Under the pieces are notes generated by a model. That model searched no databases and was not told the DNA's origin. It saw only the letters and a program-made list of their open reading frames with translations. Made by a program: the position numbers and the translations under genes. From Bdellovibrionaceae bacterium UBA3535 (lineage in GTDB: Bacteria > Bdellovibrionota > Bdellovibrionia > Bdellovibrionales > UBA840), in the NCBI GenBank assembly GCA_002376845.1, contig DFOS01000013.1:1-18872 (forward strand): a stretch of DNA of 18,872 nucleotides. Reading direction: 5' to 3'. Shown here in pieces: positions 7,207 to 14,280 of this stretch. How positions within the stretch are numbered: position 1 is the first letter of the stretch; each line of letters starts with the position of its first letter.

Positions 7207-7233
7207 GCAGCTAGTATTCCCACTGGCTGCTTT
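7207..7233 (+). terminator. Weak intrinsic terminator after the lipoprotein gene
   Basis: GCAGCTAG (7207-7214) pairs with CTGGCTGC (7223-7230) through eight positions with one wobble, around an eight-base loop. Only TTT follows, so termination may be partial. It begins directly after the stop codon. Confidence 0.5.
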
Positions 7234-7320
7234 AACAGATGATTTAAGATTAAGCTAATGTCTTACTTTAAGTTCTCTGTTGAATGATTCATCTCATTAA
7301 AATCCTTTAAGAAAAATTCA

Positions 7321-7349
7321 TTGCCAAGGTTCTAAAAGTCTGGACTAAT
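7321..7349 (+). promoter_or_regulatory. Candidate sigma-70-type promoter of the xerC-like gene
   Basis: TTGCCA (7321-7326), a 17-base spacer and ACTAAT (7344-7349) place the predicted start at or within a base or two of the ATG at 7356. No Shine-Dalgarno sequence is seen, so the transcript could be leaderless. Confidence 0.4.
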
Positions 7350-7355
7350 AAAGCC

Positions 7356-8231
7356 ATGGCAATGGACTACTGGGTAGAATTCTTCGAAGATTTAGAGCAG
7401 GTGCGTGGTCGTTCGAAAAATACAGTGATGGCCTATCGACGCGACCTAGAGCTCTATCATGAATTTCGAGAAAAAATGCCCAACGCTTCCATTCGTAAGT
7501 TTTATGAGTTCATTGAGGAGCGCGGTTTAAGCACTCGTTCCCAGGCCCGCGCCATTTCCAGCCTTCGTACCTACTTTAAATTTTGCGAATTGCAAGGCAA
7601 GGAGGCTCCCGAACTTCGCGAGCTTCGACCTCCTAAGGTAAAGGTGGGGCTACCCAATCCTGTGAGCAAAGAGGAGTTTCAAAAACTATTCAAGGCTTGT
7701 CAGCATGAAGACCCTTACAAGCAAGGGCGTAATCAAATTACTTTGCTTTTGCTTTATGGACTTGGTTGCCGCGTTAGTGAGTTGATTTCTTTGAACACCA
7801 ACGATCTACAAGAGGATGCCAGCATCATTCGTTTAATAGGTAAAGGCGGCAAAGAAAGGCTTGTGCCCATTAGTACAAAACTGCAAAAAGAATTGATTGA
7901 TTATATTAAGATGGTGCGGCCCAAACTGTTAAAAAATGAAAATCGCTCCTTGTTAATCAATGACCGGGGCAAACGTCCCTCTCGTGTGGATGTTTGGCGT
8001 TGGTTATCGGCTTGGTCAAAAGAGGCGGGATTTGAGGAAACGGTACATCCCCATCGTTTTCGCCATGGTTGTGCCACCGCTCTACTGGATTCAGGAATGG
8101 ATTTAAGAAGCATTCAAATGCTTTTGGGCCATGCAAGCTTGCAAACCACTCAAATATACACCTCCGTTTCACAAAAGAAGATGGTAGATTCCGTAAACGA
8201 ACACCATCCGCTGTCCGAAGTAGATCCATAA
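7356..8231 (+). CDS. XerC/XerD-like tyrosine recombinase
   Basis: This is a 291-residue site-specific recombinase of the Xer type, which resolves chromosome dimers at dif with FtsK. Residues 1-85 are the SAM-like core-binding domain (RSKNTVMAYRRDLELYHEF). The catalytic domain follows, with all six active residues: R139 (GCRVSEL), K163 (GKGGKER), H233 and R236 (HPHRFRH), H259 (LLGHAS) and nucleophile Y268 (TTQIYTS). Length is typical for Xer (about 300). The motif HPHRFRHGCAT is a slight departure from the usual HxLRHSFAT. It lies 73 bases before the ComM-like gene on the same strand, so they may share a transcript. Nothing in the window marks it as phage-borne, and it is too far from the tRNA scar to be its integrase. 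I cannot decide between XerC and XerD. Confidence 0.85.
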   Translation: MAMDYWVEFFEDLEQVRGRSKNTVMAYRRDLELYHEFREKMPNASIRKFYEFIEERGLSTRSQARAISSLRTYFKFCELQGKEAPELRELRPPKVKVGLPNPVSKEEFQKLFKACQHEDPYKQGRNQITLLLLYGLGCRVSELISLNTNDLQEDASIIRLIGKGGKERLVPISTKLQKELIDYIKMVRPKLLKNENRSLLINDRGKRPSRVDVWRWLSAWSKEAGFEETVHPHRFRHGCATALLDSGMDLRSIQMLLGHASLQTTQIYTSVSQKKMVDSVNEHHPLSEVDP

Positions 8232-8304
8232 GCCGGACAGATTTGTTTTCTAAGTTGATTGAATTCGTTTTTAGATTGGCACAAACTTTGTAGTTCGCAT
8301 CGGT

Positions 8305-9234
8305 ATGCAAATACCAGCCATTGTTTATCATAAAAAGTCGTGGCTTTGCCTAAATGTAGAGGCAAGCTTAGTGCCGGGTCTTCCTTTTGTGGAAGTATTG
8401 GGTTTGAATCAACGAATAGAAAAAAGACTTCGTCTGAAATCCAAAATCTGGATGGCAAAGCACGGAATGCACTTTCCTAAAAATCGCAAGGTCATCATTA
8501 GTCTTTCTAAGGATTTTACCTCGGATGTTATTGGTTTGGAGGCAGCGGTGTGGGTGGCACTTCTGGCTCTTTGGCAGAAGCGCCATGACTTTAAAACAGA
8601 AAATTATTTTTTTGGTGATTTCAATTTGCAGGGTGAAGCGATCACACCATATTTTTACTTGCAACAAGTGAAGAGTCAGAATTTGGCTTTAAAAGTTTGG
8701 GATCATTTGCCAACTGAGCCACCAGAGGAAAAACCAGTCATAGAGCAAAGGCAGCCAGAGCCATTTCAGAATTATCTTTGTGTGAATTTCTCCTCGGGAG
8801 AGCAGGCTCAGATTCTTCGGTATATTCAAGCAAAGGAGCAACGCGTACTGGAGCCTTGGCAAAGGCATCACCACTCCTTGGAAATGCGGCAGGATAAAAT
8901 CTTGCACCTTTCGCTGCAAAACTTGGAGCTTTCACAAATAGATAGATTCAAAGAAGTCGTCTTGCTTCGAGGTTTTCATTCGTTGGTGGTTTTTCTTAAC
9001 CTATGTTCTTGCGGACAAAGGAGCTTTCATCCCAAATTGACAAGGCCTGCGTGTTCCTTTGCCAAAAACTATTGCGAGGCGCCTTTGATGAGACTTAAAA
9101 AAATTCCCTTAGATAGCTTTGATAATGTTTGGATTGCGGGCAATGATGCGCTAAATTTTTCGCAGCTTCATAAAAATTCTTTGGAAACAAGGGCCAACCA
9201 GGCTTTAATTCGTTCTCGCCTTGGTTTTATATAA
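8305..9234 (+). CDS. Degenerate ComM/Mg-chelatase-like protein lacking the ATPase motifs
   Basis: This is a 309-residue protein; ComM proteins are about 500. Residues 17-110 match the N-terminal ChlI domain of ComM (VEASLVPGLPFVEVLGL, then FPKNRKVIISLSK, and FFGDFNLQGEA). After a Pro/Glu linker (135-153), the Walker A segment that should follow is missing; no GxxGxGKT occurs anywhere. A faint ComM-like order survives: EPWQRHHHSL resembles RPFRAPHHT, and SLVVFLNLCSCGQ (226-238) resembles LVAAMNPCPCG with its cysteine motif (C234, C236, then C250, C257). The Walker B region is unrecognisable. The open frame is long and intact, so it is maintained, perhaps as a non-catalytic relative of the ComM branch-migration helicase. 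Neighbours xerC-like and dprA fit DNA uptake or recombination. Confidence 0.7.
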   Translation: MQIPAIVYHKKSWLCLNVEASLVPGLPFVEVLGLNQRIEKRLRLKSKIWMAKHGMHFPKNRKVIISLSKDFTSDVIGLEAAVWVALLALWQKRHDFKTENYFFGDFNLQGEAITPYFYLQQVKSQNLALKVWDHLPTEPPEEKPVIEQRQPEPFQNYLCVNFSSGEQAQILRYIQAKEQRVLEPWQRHHHSLEMRQDKILHLSLQNLELSQIDRFKEVVLLRGFHSLVVFLNLCSCGQRSFHPKLTRPACSFAKNYCEAPLMRLKKIPLDSFDNVWIAGNDALNFSQLHKNSLETRANQALIRSRLGFI

Positions 9235-9266
9235 AAATGACTTATGCGCTAAATAAAAACATAAAA

Positions 9267-9296
9267 TTTCCACTTTTCTGATTCAGATCATATAAA
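9267..9296 (+). promoter_or_regulatory. Candidate promoter of the small RNA
   Basis: TTTCCA (9267-9272), an 18-base spacer and TATAAA (9291-9296) resemble a sigma-70 promoter with a strong -10 and a modest -35. The predicted start, near 9303, falls exactly at the first base of the first hairpin. Confidence 0.5.
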
Positions 9297-9302
9297 TAGG
9301 TC

Positions 9303-9400
9303 GATGTCGGGGGACATCAATAAGATTGGGGAGTCTTATTTAGGGGGGGACTTCAAAACTCATGGGGTAACCCCGGGAGTTAGCGCTCCTGGGGTTTTTT
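9303..9400 (+). ncRNA. Candidate ~98-nt small RNA with G-rich hairpin loops
   Basis: Between the convergent comM-like and lexA genes, a promoter-like element is followed by a run of hairpins and a strong intrinsic terminator. Hairpin 1 is GATGTC/GACATC (9303-9318) with loop GGGG. Hairpin 2 is AATAAGA/TCTTATT (9319-9340) with loop TTGGGGAG. A G7 run then ends in GGA (9343-9350). The last hairpin is the terminator (9371-9400). GGA in exposed loops is the recognition element of CsrA/RsmA, so a CsrA-sequestering RNA of the CsrB/RsmY type is one reading. An RNA pairing with C-rich targets, or a G-quadruplex former, are others. It could instead be only the 3' untranslated region of the upstream gene. 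No gene for CsrA is in the window. Confidence 0.5.
9371..9400 (+). terminator. Strong rho-independent terminator
   Basis: CCCCGGGAG (9371-9379) pairs with CTCCTGGGG (9386-9394) over nine positions with one wobble, around a six-base loop, and T6 (9395-9400) follows. It ends plus-strand transcription at the last codons of lexA. An upstream GGGG (9364-9367) could pair with the same CCCC and compete with the terminator stem. On the minus strand there is no T run, so it would not end lexA transcripts well. Confidence 0.85.
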
Positions 9401-10007
9401 AATAGCGGCGAAAAAGCTGTACCAAAACACCATCAATTTTAAAATCTGCTTCAGGGCCCACAATGATTGGGGCGTAGGCGGGATTGGCCGAGATCAGTTC
9501 GATATGGTTCGCGTTCTTAAAAAAGGATTTGATGGTGGCCTCGCCATTGATGCTGGCCACTACCGTTTGCCCGTTGCTAGCATGTGCTTGCTTGCGAATC
9601 AGAACCGTATCGCCATCCAAAATCCCTTCTCCCACCATGGAATCCCCCTCTACTAGTAGGGCGAAAACCTCGGCTTGATCTTGTATGTCGATGTAGGAGC
9701 TGGGCACCTCAATTTCTTCCGACACTCGGTATTCAATGGGCAGGCCTGCTGCCACTTTACCAAGCAACGGAATCTTTAATAGTTCCGTATTGCTTGCGGG
9801 AGCGAGTACCTCAATGCCGCGTTTGGAGTTCCATTCCTTTTTGACTAAGTCGTTTTGTTCCAAGCGTTTCAAATAGTTTTGAACGGTACCCAGGGACTTA
9901 AAGCCAAAATGTTGGGCAATTTCCCGTTGTGATGGGGAATAGCCATTCTCTTTTTGGAAGCCCAAGATGTAGTGATATACGTTTTGTTGTTTTGGAGTTA
10001 GTCCCAT
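9399..10007 (-). CDS. lexA: LexA repressor, SOS regulator
   Basis: This is a 202-residue LexA. It represses SOS genes and is inactivated by self-cleavage stimulated by RecA filaments. Residues 1-65 are the winged helix-turn-helix (SPSQREIAQHFGFKSLGTVQNYLKRL, split by the turn). The cleavage bond A87-G88 lies in GKVAAGLP. The catalytic dyad is S123 (GDSM) and K160 (GEATIKSF), and the whole peptidase S24 domain is present. Length matches the family. The ATG at 10005-10007 has no Shine-Dalgarno sequence, but TTGACT-17-TTTAAT lies directly upstream with a predicted start two bases before the codon. Autoregulation is usual for lexA, and a TTGC-N3-GCAA dyad upstream is a candidate operator. It is convergent with the small RNA candidate, its stop overlapping that terminator. 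Confidence 0.95.
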   Translation of the reverse strand: MGLTPKQQNVYHYILGFQKENGYSPSQREIAQHFGFKSLGTVQNYLKRLEQNDLVKKEWNSKRGIEVLAPASNTELLKIPLLGKVAAGLPIEYRVSEEIEVPSSYIDIQDQAEVFALLVEGDSMVGEGILDGDTVLIRKQAHASNGQTVVASINGEATIKSFFKNANHIELISANPAYAPIIVGPEADFKIDGVLVQLFRRY

Positions 10008-10015
10008 AGGCTTTC

Positions 10016-10044
10016 ATTAAATGGTGGCTTGGATTCGAAGTCAA
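10016..10044 (-). promoter_or_regulatory. Probable lexA promoter
   Basis: On the minus strand, TTGACT (complement of 10039-10044), exactly 17 bases, and TTTAAT (complement of 10016-10021) match sigma-70 boxes at five of six positions each. The predicted start is near 10009, leaving almost no leader before the ATG at 10007. Confidence 0.65.
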
Positions 10045-10057
10045 GAAAATGTAGGTT

Positions 10058-10068
10058 TTGCGTAGCAA
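10058..10068. promoter_or_regulatory. Candidate operator dyad upstream of lexA
   Basis: TTGC-GTA-GCAA is a perfect 4+3+4 dyad about 14 bases upstream of the -35 box. Its layout resembles the TTAC-N3-GTAA SOS box known for Bdellovibrio LexA, with one symmetrical change per arm. An 11-base palindrome can arise by chance, and its location upstream of the promoter is not ideal for repression. Confidence 0.3.
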
Positions 10069-10511
10069 GCTATTGTTTTCTGCTTGTAATGGACCTGGCA
10101 TATAATATAAATGCTTGATTTATTTAAAGTATTTTTTTTCGTTAGGATTTAGGCGCGTGACTTTTGCTGCTTATTATATGTGCTTATATGGAGTTGGCTC
10201 CCAGGGGAAATCGCATAAACGGCTTTGTTAGGGATCTTTCTGCTTTTTGTTAGCAGAATCTTAAATTATCTGTTGGCAGTTTTGCTTTTTATTCAAATTA
10301 TTGGATTATCATGATGAATATTCGATACTTGTGAGAGTTTAAAATACTAGCAAATCGTTCAAAACAAGAATCTAACAAGTGTCTAGGTCTTTTGCCCTGG
10401 AGTATTCCACAATTTCTGTGGATATCTCTACCTAGGACCAGGGTAAACAAGTCTTCTTGCCAGTTTTTATATGCTTTTTTTATCATATATATAATACGCC
10501 TAGGAGGGGCC
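10069..10511. other. Long AT-rich intergenic region between lexA and the CpoB-like gene
   Basis: I see no gene in these roughly 440 bases. Structures noticed are a TTCTGC/GCAGAA hairpin near 10238-10258, and a nested set at 10381-10443 in which CCCTGG pairs with CCAGGG around an inner CCACA/TGTGG hairpin. A perfect TATAAT lies at 10490-10495, just before the ribosome site AGGAGG of the next gene, but without a good -35 at normal distance. Confidence 0.5.
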
Positions 10512-11096
10512 ATGCGACGAATTTTCTTAGTATTGATGCTGATTTCTACTGCTCCTGCAATAGCAGCAACAACAAGTGTACAAAATGACATCAAACGTTT
10601 GGATAAGAAGTTAAGTAAACAAGCCGATTTAATTCGCCAGTTAAAACGTGAAAATCGCATGCTTAAAGCGGCCGTTCGTGACGATAAAAAATTGCAACCA
10701 GCAACGGCAAGTGACTTAAGTGAACGCTCTATTTTTCAGGCATTTCAAAAGGCCTTTAAAAAAGGCGATCAGAAAAATTATCGTAAGGCCATTCGCCTGC
10801 TAGCAAAGAATTATCCAAATTCGAAATACTTTGCCGAAATTTACTATATGGCAGGCAAAGCAGCATTAGCGAAAAAGAATTATAAAGTTGCCTTGCGCTC
10901 GTTTAATAAAATTTTGCAAAAGTATCCAAAATCTTCGCGACTGCAGATGGCGAAATATTCCAAGGCCTATACTTATCAGCAAATGAATTTGAATGAGCAA
11001 GCCTCAAGCATTTATAAAGACTTAATTCGTAGATACCCGGACACGAGCTTGGCTTTTCGTTCGAATCTTCAATTAAAGCGAATAGCAAAGAAGTAA
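10512..11096 (+). CDS. CpoB/YbgF-like periplasmic coiled-coil TPR protein
   Basis: This is a 194-residue exported protein. Residues 1-19 are a Sec signal peptide (MRRIFLVLMLISTAPAIAA). Residues 22-55 are a charged heptad-like helix (DIKRLDKKLSKQADLIRQLK) that could trimerise as in YbgF. Residues 75-190 hold about three TPR units (AIRLLAKNYPNSKYFAEIYY, VALRSFNKILQKYPKSSR, ASSIYKDLIRRYPDTSLA), the arrangement of CpoB/YbgF, which links the Tol-Pal system to outer-membrane constriction and septal wall synthesis. The ATG at 10512 is fixed by AGGAGGGG just upstream and by the signal peptide; the open frame extends further upstream but that part is not protein-like. The next gene begins one base after the stop, so the two are translationally coupled. 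No tol or pal genes are in the window. Confidence 0.8.
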   Translation: MRRIFLVLMLISTAPAIAATTSVQNDIKRLDKKLSKQADLIRQLKRENRMLKAAVRDDKKLQPATASDLSERSIFQAFQKAFKKGDQKNYRKAIRLLAKNYPNSKYFAEIYYMAGKAALAKKNYKVALRSFNKILQKYPKSSRLQMAKYSKAYTYQQMNLNEQASSIYKDLIRRYPDTSLAFRSNLQLKRIAKK

Positions 11097-11097
11097 T

Positions 11098-13341
11098 ATG
11101 AGTCGCTTTTTTTTAATTCTTCTTTTGGCATTTTCTGCCCCTAAGCATGTTTGGGGACAGGATAGTGATATTTCCGAATTGGAAGAATTGGAAAAGGAAC
11201 TGGAGCTTTTGGAGCAGGAGCAAATTGGGGATGTTCCCGATTTTAGCGAGGAAGCCAGTGATATAAGTGATTTTGAAGTGCCTGAAAGTGCTGGCCAAGA
11301 GGTAGTGGAAGACATTGATGCGGCGGCGGATGCGGCGCCGAAACCTAAGGTGGATGCTGCCGATGACTTTCTTTTAGAGGATAGTGCGCCGGAGGTTTCC
11401 GATACCGGCGAAGACGCCTTTGCAAAGGGCAAGGAATTGGATACGGGTTTTGCCGAAAGCCCCGAGCAAGAAAAGCCCAGCAACAAGATGCAAGAAAGCG
11501 ACTTTGCGGAAGCACCAGCAGAAGCAGAATCAGCTAGCCCCGGGGAATTTGAGTTAAGTGAAGAAGCTGTAGATGTTCAGGATGCACAGGCGGACCCTTT
11601 TGTGCAGGCAGCGCCCTTGGAAGATGATTTTGCAAAAGAGGCGGCTGCGGCCGAACAATCGTTGCAGGAAGCAGAAAGTGATCTGGATGCAGCTTTTAGT
11701 GAGGAACTAGAATCAGAATTAGATTTTGACTTTGAGGATGAGGGCTTTGAAGAGGAAGGCTTTAGCGAAGAAGAGCTTGCGGAGGAAGGCTTTGCTCCTG
11801 TAGAGGATTTTGCAGAAGATTTTAGCCAAACCGAAGAGGCCGCGGAAGAGACTTTTGAAGAGGGCTTTGAGGATGAGGGCTTTGAAGCAGCAGAAGATTT
11901 TGCTGAGCAGGCGCCAGAGCCAGAGCCAGAGCCTGTTGCAGAAGACTTTATTGAAGAGGATGGCTTGCAGCAAGATGATATGCTTAGTATGCCCGCAGAG
12001 CCAAGTGTTGTGGAAGATGCTCCCATTGTGGATGAGCCCAATCGACGCAAGGAAAAAGAAATTTTTTATTCCTATCAGTATATTAAATCCAATAATGATG
12101 GCGGCAACGAATGGTCTTACGCCACTGCCGGACGTGATTCTGAGGTTTATAACATACAAGCCGGCGACAATTTATGGGATATCAGTCTTACGCTTTTTGG
12201 TAACCCCTATTTTTGGGCGAAAATATGGTCGTTAAATTCTCGTATTACCAACCCCCACGCAATCCAGCCGAATGATAAATTGCTCTTTGTTGAAGGCAGC
12301 ATTGATGAGGTGCCTATGCTGACGGATGCAGAAATGGGCGGGCAAGATGTGTTAATCGTAGAGGAACAAATGAGCGAAGAAGAAAAGGCGGCAGCGGAAT
12401 TGCAGGCGAAACTTCCTCAGATTCCCAGCAGTCCACAAAGACGCCCTACCTTAAAAAATATTCCGCCTAGTTTGGCAGCCTGGGATAAAACAGACCAATA
12501 CAAAGATGATTTCGGTATTGGCAAACTCTCCAAGGTCATCTTGGATTTGGAGGATGTCTATACTTTGCGCTCCTACATTAGCCCCAGCAAACCGGAGTCT
12601 TTAGGGGAAATTGTGGAGATCGAAGGCGGTATGAATACGGCAAATCTCTATCAATATGTTTATGTAAAATCCGACCAAGTACAAAGCGGGCAGACCTATA
12701 GTGTGACAAGAATTCGTGATGAGATTGAGAATCTAGAAGGCGATGAGATTGGCTATGCCATACGTTTTGAAGGAGAAATCTCCATCATTGAGAGGGTCAA
12801 CCCAGAAAAGCCCATATACAAAGCCATTGTAAAGTATGTGAATTTTCCTGTTAGCAAGGGCAGTAGCATTAGCTCAAGTGCCATCCCCAGAGTGGTTCTA
12901 AAACCGAGTGCACCAATGATGAATACACAGGCTAATATAATTGGCGGCGATTTTGATAGGAGCCGAAAAGTTCTAGCAGAGGGTTCCATCGTTTATTTGG
13001 ATAAGGGGCTAGAGGCTGGCATTCGCGCCAACCAAAGAATGCAGATCATCAAGAATATTGCAGCCAGAAGGAGCAAAACAGAAATCAAAAGCGATACGGA
13101 TGTTATCGGTATGTTGTATGTTGTGGATGTAAAAGAAAATCTTTCTACTGCCATCATTATGGACTCGGCAGATAATATCATTCTTGGAGACAGAACGGGT
13201 AGTGCCGTGATTATGTCTTATGGCGGGGAAGCGCAGGATATAGAGGATGGTTTTGAATCGGATTTTGAGTCCGACTTTGAGGACGATTTTGCAGAAGAAT
13301 TTTCTGATGAATTCTCTGAGGATTTTGAGTCCGATTTCTAG
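11098..13341 (+). CDS. Large acidic exported LysM-domain protein
   Basis: This is a 747-residue protein with a Sec signal peptide (residues 1-20, ending near HVWG). Residues 21-310 are extremely acidic and low in complexity, with a recurring Phe in Glu/Asp-rich units (EDEGFEEEGFSEEEL, VEDFAEDF). A LysM domain at about 348-400 (YNIQAGDNLWDISLTLFGN, then NPHAIQPNDKLLFVEG) should bind peptidoglycan. The WAKIWSLNSRITNP form is the LysM type common in predatory and former delta lineages. Residues 450-715 form a folded domain, unrecognised, with YLDKGLEAGIRANQRM near its end. The last 30 residues are a second acidic tail with ESDF-like repeats. Coupled to the CpoB-like gene, it is probably a cell-wall or envelope scaffold. 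Confidence 0.75.
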   Translation: MSRFFLILLLAFSAPKHVWGQDSDISELEELEKELELLEQEQIGDVPDFSEEASDISDFEVPESAGQEVVEDIDAAADAAPKPKVDAADDFLLEDSAPEVSDTGEDAFAKGKELDTGFAESPEQEKPSNKMQESDFAEAPAEAESASPGEFELSEEAVDVQDAQADPFVQAAPLEDDFAKEAAAAEQSLQEAESDLDAAFSEELESELDFDFEDEGFEEEGFSEEELAEEGFAPVEDFAEDFSQTEEAAEETFEEGFEDEGFEAAEDFAEQAPEPEPEPVAEDFIEEDGLQQDDMLSMPAEPSVVEDAPIVDEPNRRKEKEIFYSYQYIKSNNDGGNEWSYATAGRDSEVYNIQAGDNLWDISLTLFGNPYFWAKIWSLNSRITNPHAIQPNDKLLFVEGSIDEVPMLTDAEMGGQDVLIVEEQMSEEEKAAAELQAKLPQIPSSPQRRPTLKNIPPSLAAWDKTDQYKDDFGIGKLSKVILDLEDVYTLRSYISPSKPESLGEIVEIEGGMNTANLYQYVYVKSDQVQSGQTYSVTRIRDEIENLEGDEIGYAIRFEGEISIIERVNPEKPIYKAIVKYVNFPVSKGSSISSSAIPRVVLKPSAPMMNTQANIIGGDFDRSRKVLAEGSIVYLDKGLEAGIRANQRMQIIKNIAARRSKTEIKSDTDVIGMLYVVDVKENLSTAIIMDSADNIILGDRTGSAVIMSYGGEAQDIEDGFESDFESDFEDDFAEEFSDEFSEDFESDF

Positions 13342-13410
13342 TCCGGTATTTGATCAGTATTTTGCTTAAGTACAAAAATATCATGAATAGGCCTTGGCAT
13401 ATATTTTGTA

Positions 13411-14280
13411 ATGCTGATCTTTATGCAAGACAAAATAATAGCATCCTACCTTTGGACAAAGACGAGAAGAATAAAATCAGCCGACTTAGAATGGTTTTCG
13501 CAGTATCCGGACCTTAGCTTCCATGAATGGAAGCAAGTGATTCAAAACCCAGGCTTGAAGCATTATCTGCAACAAAATCAAGATTATTATAAGATTGCTC
13601 AAGAGGAGCTTTTGCATTTATCGCAAAAGGCTTATCGCTATACTTATTGGGGGCAGAAAGATTACATTCGCACTTTTCTAGATTTGGAGCATCCACCCTT
13701 ATTTTATATATACAAAGGCGATCTTAAGCTTTTGGACTTATTAAAAATTTCGGTTGTGGGGAGCCGCAAGCCCAGTCAGGCGGCCATTTCATGGATGCAA
13801 TCGGATTTTTATTATTACCTAAAATCCGTTTGCCCGACGGTTGTGAGTGGAGCTGCCGTTGGAATTGACCAAATATCCCATGAGCTAGCCGTTAAAACTG
13901 GCTGTGGTATTGTCGCGGTTTTGCCTTCTGGTTTAGAGGCGGTATATCCGACTAGTTATTCCAGATTTATAGAGCAGGGCTATGATAGGAGTCTGTTTCT
14001 ATCGGAGTATTCTATCAATGAGAAAATGCATAAGCATTATTTTCACCAGCGCAATCGCTTGATTGCCGCCCTAAGTCCTTACCTATTTATTGCGGAGGCC
14101 AAAAGGCGTAGTGGCTCGTTGATCAGTGCAAGGTACGCGATGGATTTGGGAAGAGAAATTTTTGTGCTTCCCTCATGCCCCACAAATTATCAGCGCTTAG
14201 GAACTTTGGACCTGATGTATGATGGGGCCAATCCCATACGCGATTATGAGGATTTGCGATTCTTTACAGTTTCGCGGTGA
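13411..14280 (+). CDS. dprA: DNA processing protein DprA
   Basis: This is a 289-residue member of the DprA/Smf family, which binds incoming single-stranded DNA and loads RecA during transformation. The Rossmann-like core is clear: ISVVGSRKPS (113-122), VSGAAVGIDQISHELA (145-160), AVLPSGLEAVYP (169-180), the HQRNRLIAALS motif (212-222), RRSGSLISARYA (232-243) and LDLMYDGANPI (266-276). The N-terminal 105 residues are divergent, and the C-terminal winged-helix domain of larger DprA proteins is absent. No Shine-Dalgarno is seen at the ATG of 13411; the in-frame ATG at 13423 is an alternative. A TATATT lies six bases before 13411. The end overlaps the convergent permease gene by 17 bases. Confidence 0.9.
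   Translation: MLIFMQDKIIASYLWTKTRRIKSADLEWFSQYPDLSFHEWKQVIQNPGLKHYLQQNQDYYKIAQEELLHLSQKAYRYTYWGQKDYIRTFLDLEHPPLFYIYKGDLKLLDLLKISVVGSRKPSQAAISWMQSDFYYYLKSVCPTVVSGAAVGIDQISHELAVKTGCGIVAVLPSGLEAVYPTSYSRFIEQGYDRSLFLSEYSINEKMHKHYFHQRNRLIAALSPYLFIAEAKRRSGSLISARYAMDLGREIFVLPSCPTNYQRLGTLDLMYDGANPIRDYEDLRFFTVSR

Noticed and set aside
7356..8231. The recombinase as integrase of the element at the tRNA-Leu scar
   Set aside because: It is Xer-like in size and motifs and is separated from the scar by the core genes ppx and ppk; a chromosomal dimer-resolution role is more likely.
8277..8292. Second sigma-54-like element (TGGCACA-N4-TTGTA) upstream of the ComM-like gene
   Set aside because: The essential -12 GC is GT here, and it lies in a short gap after a gene on the same strand; too weak to call.
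10392..10511. N-terminal extension of the CpoB-like frame by 40 residues
   Set aside because: The ATG at 10512 has a strong ribosome site and begins a clean signal peptide; the extension has neither.
11577..12159. Long antisense open frames opposite the acidic region of the LysM gene
   Set aside because: They are Ser/Lys-rich mirror images of Glu/Asp codon runs, without ribosome sites or protein-like character.
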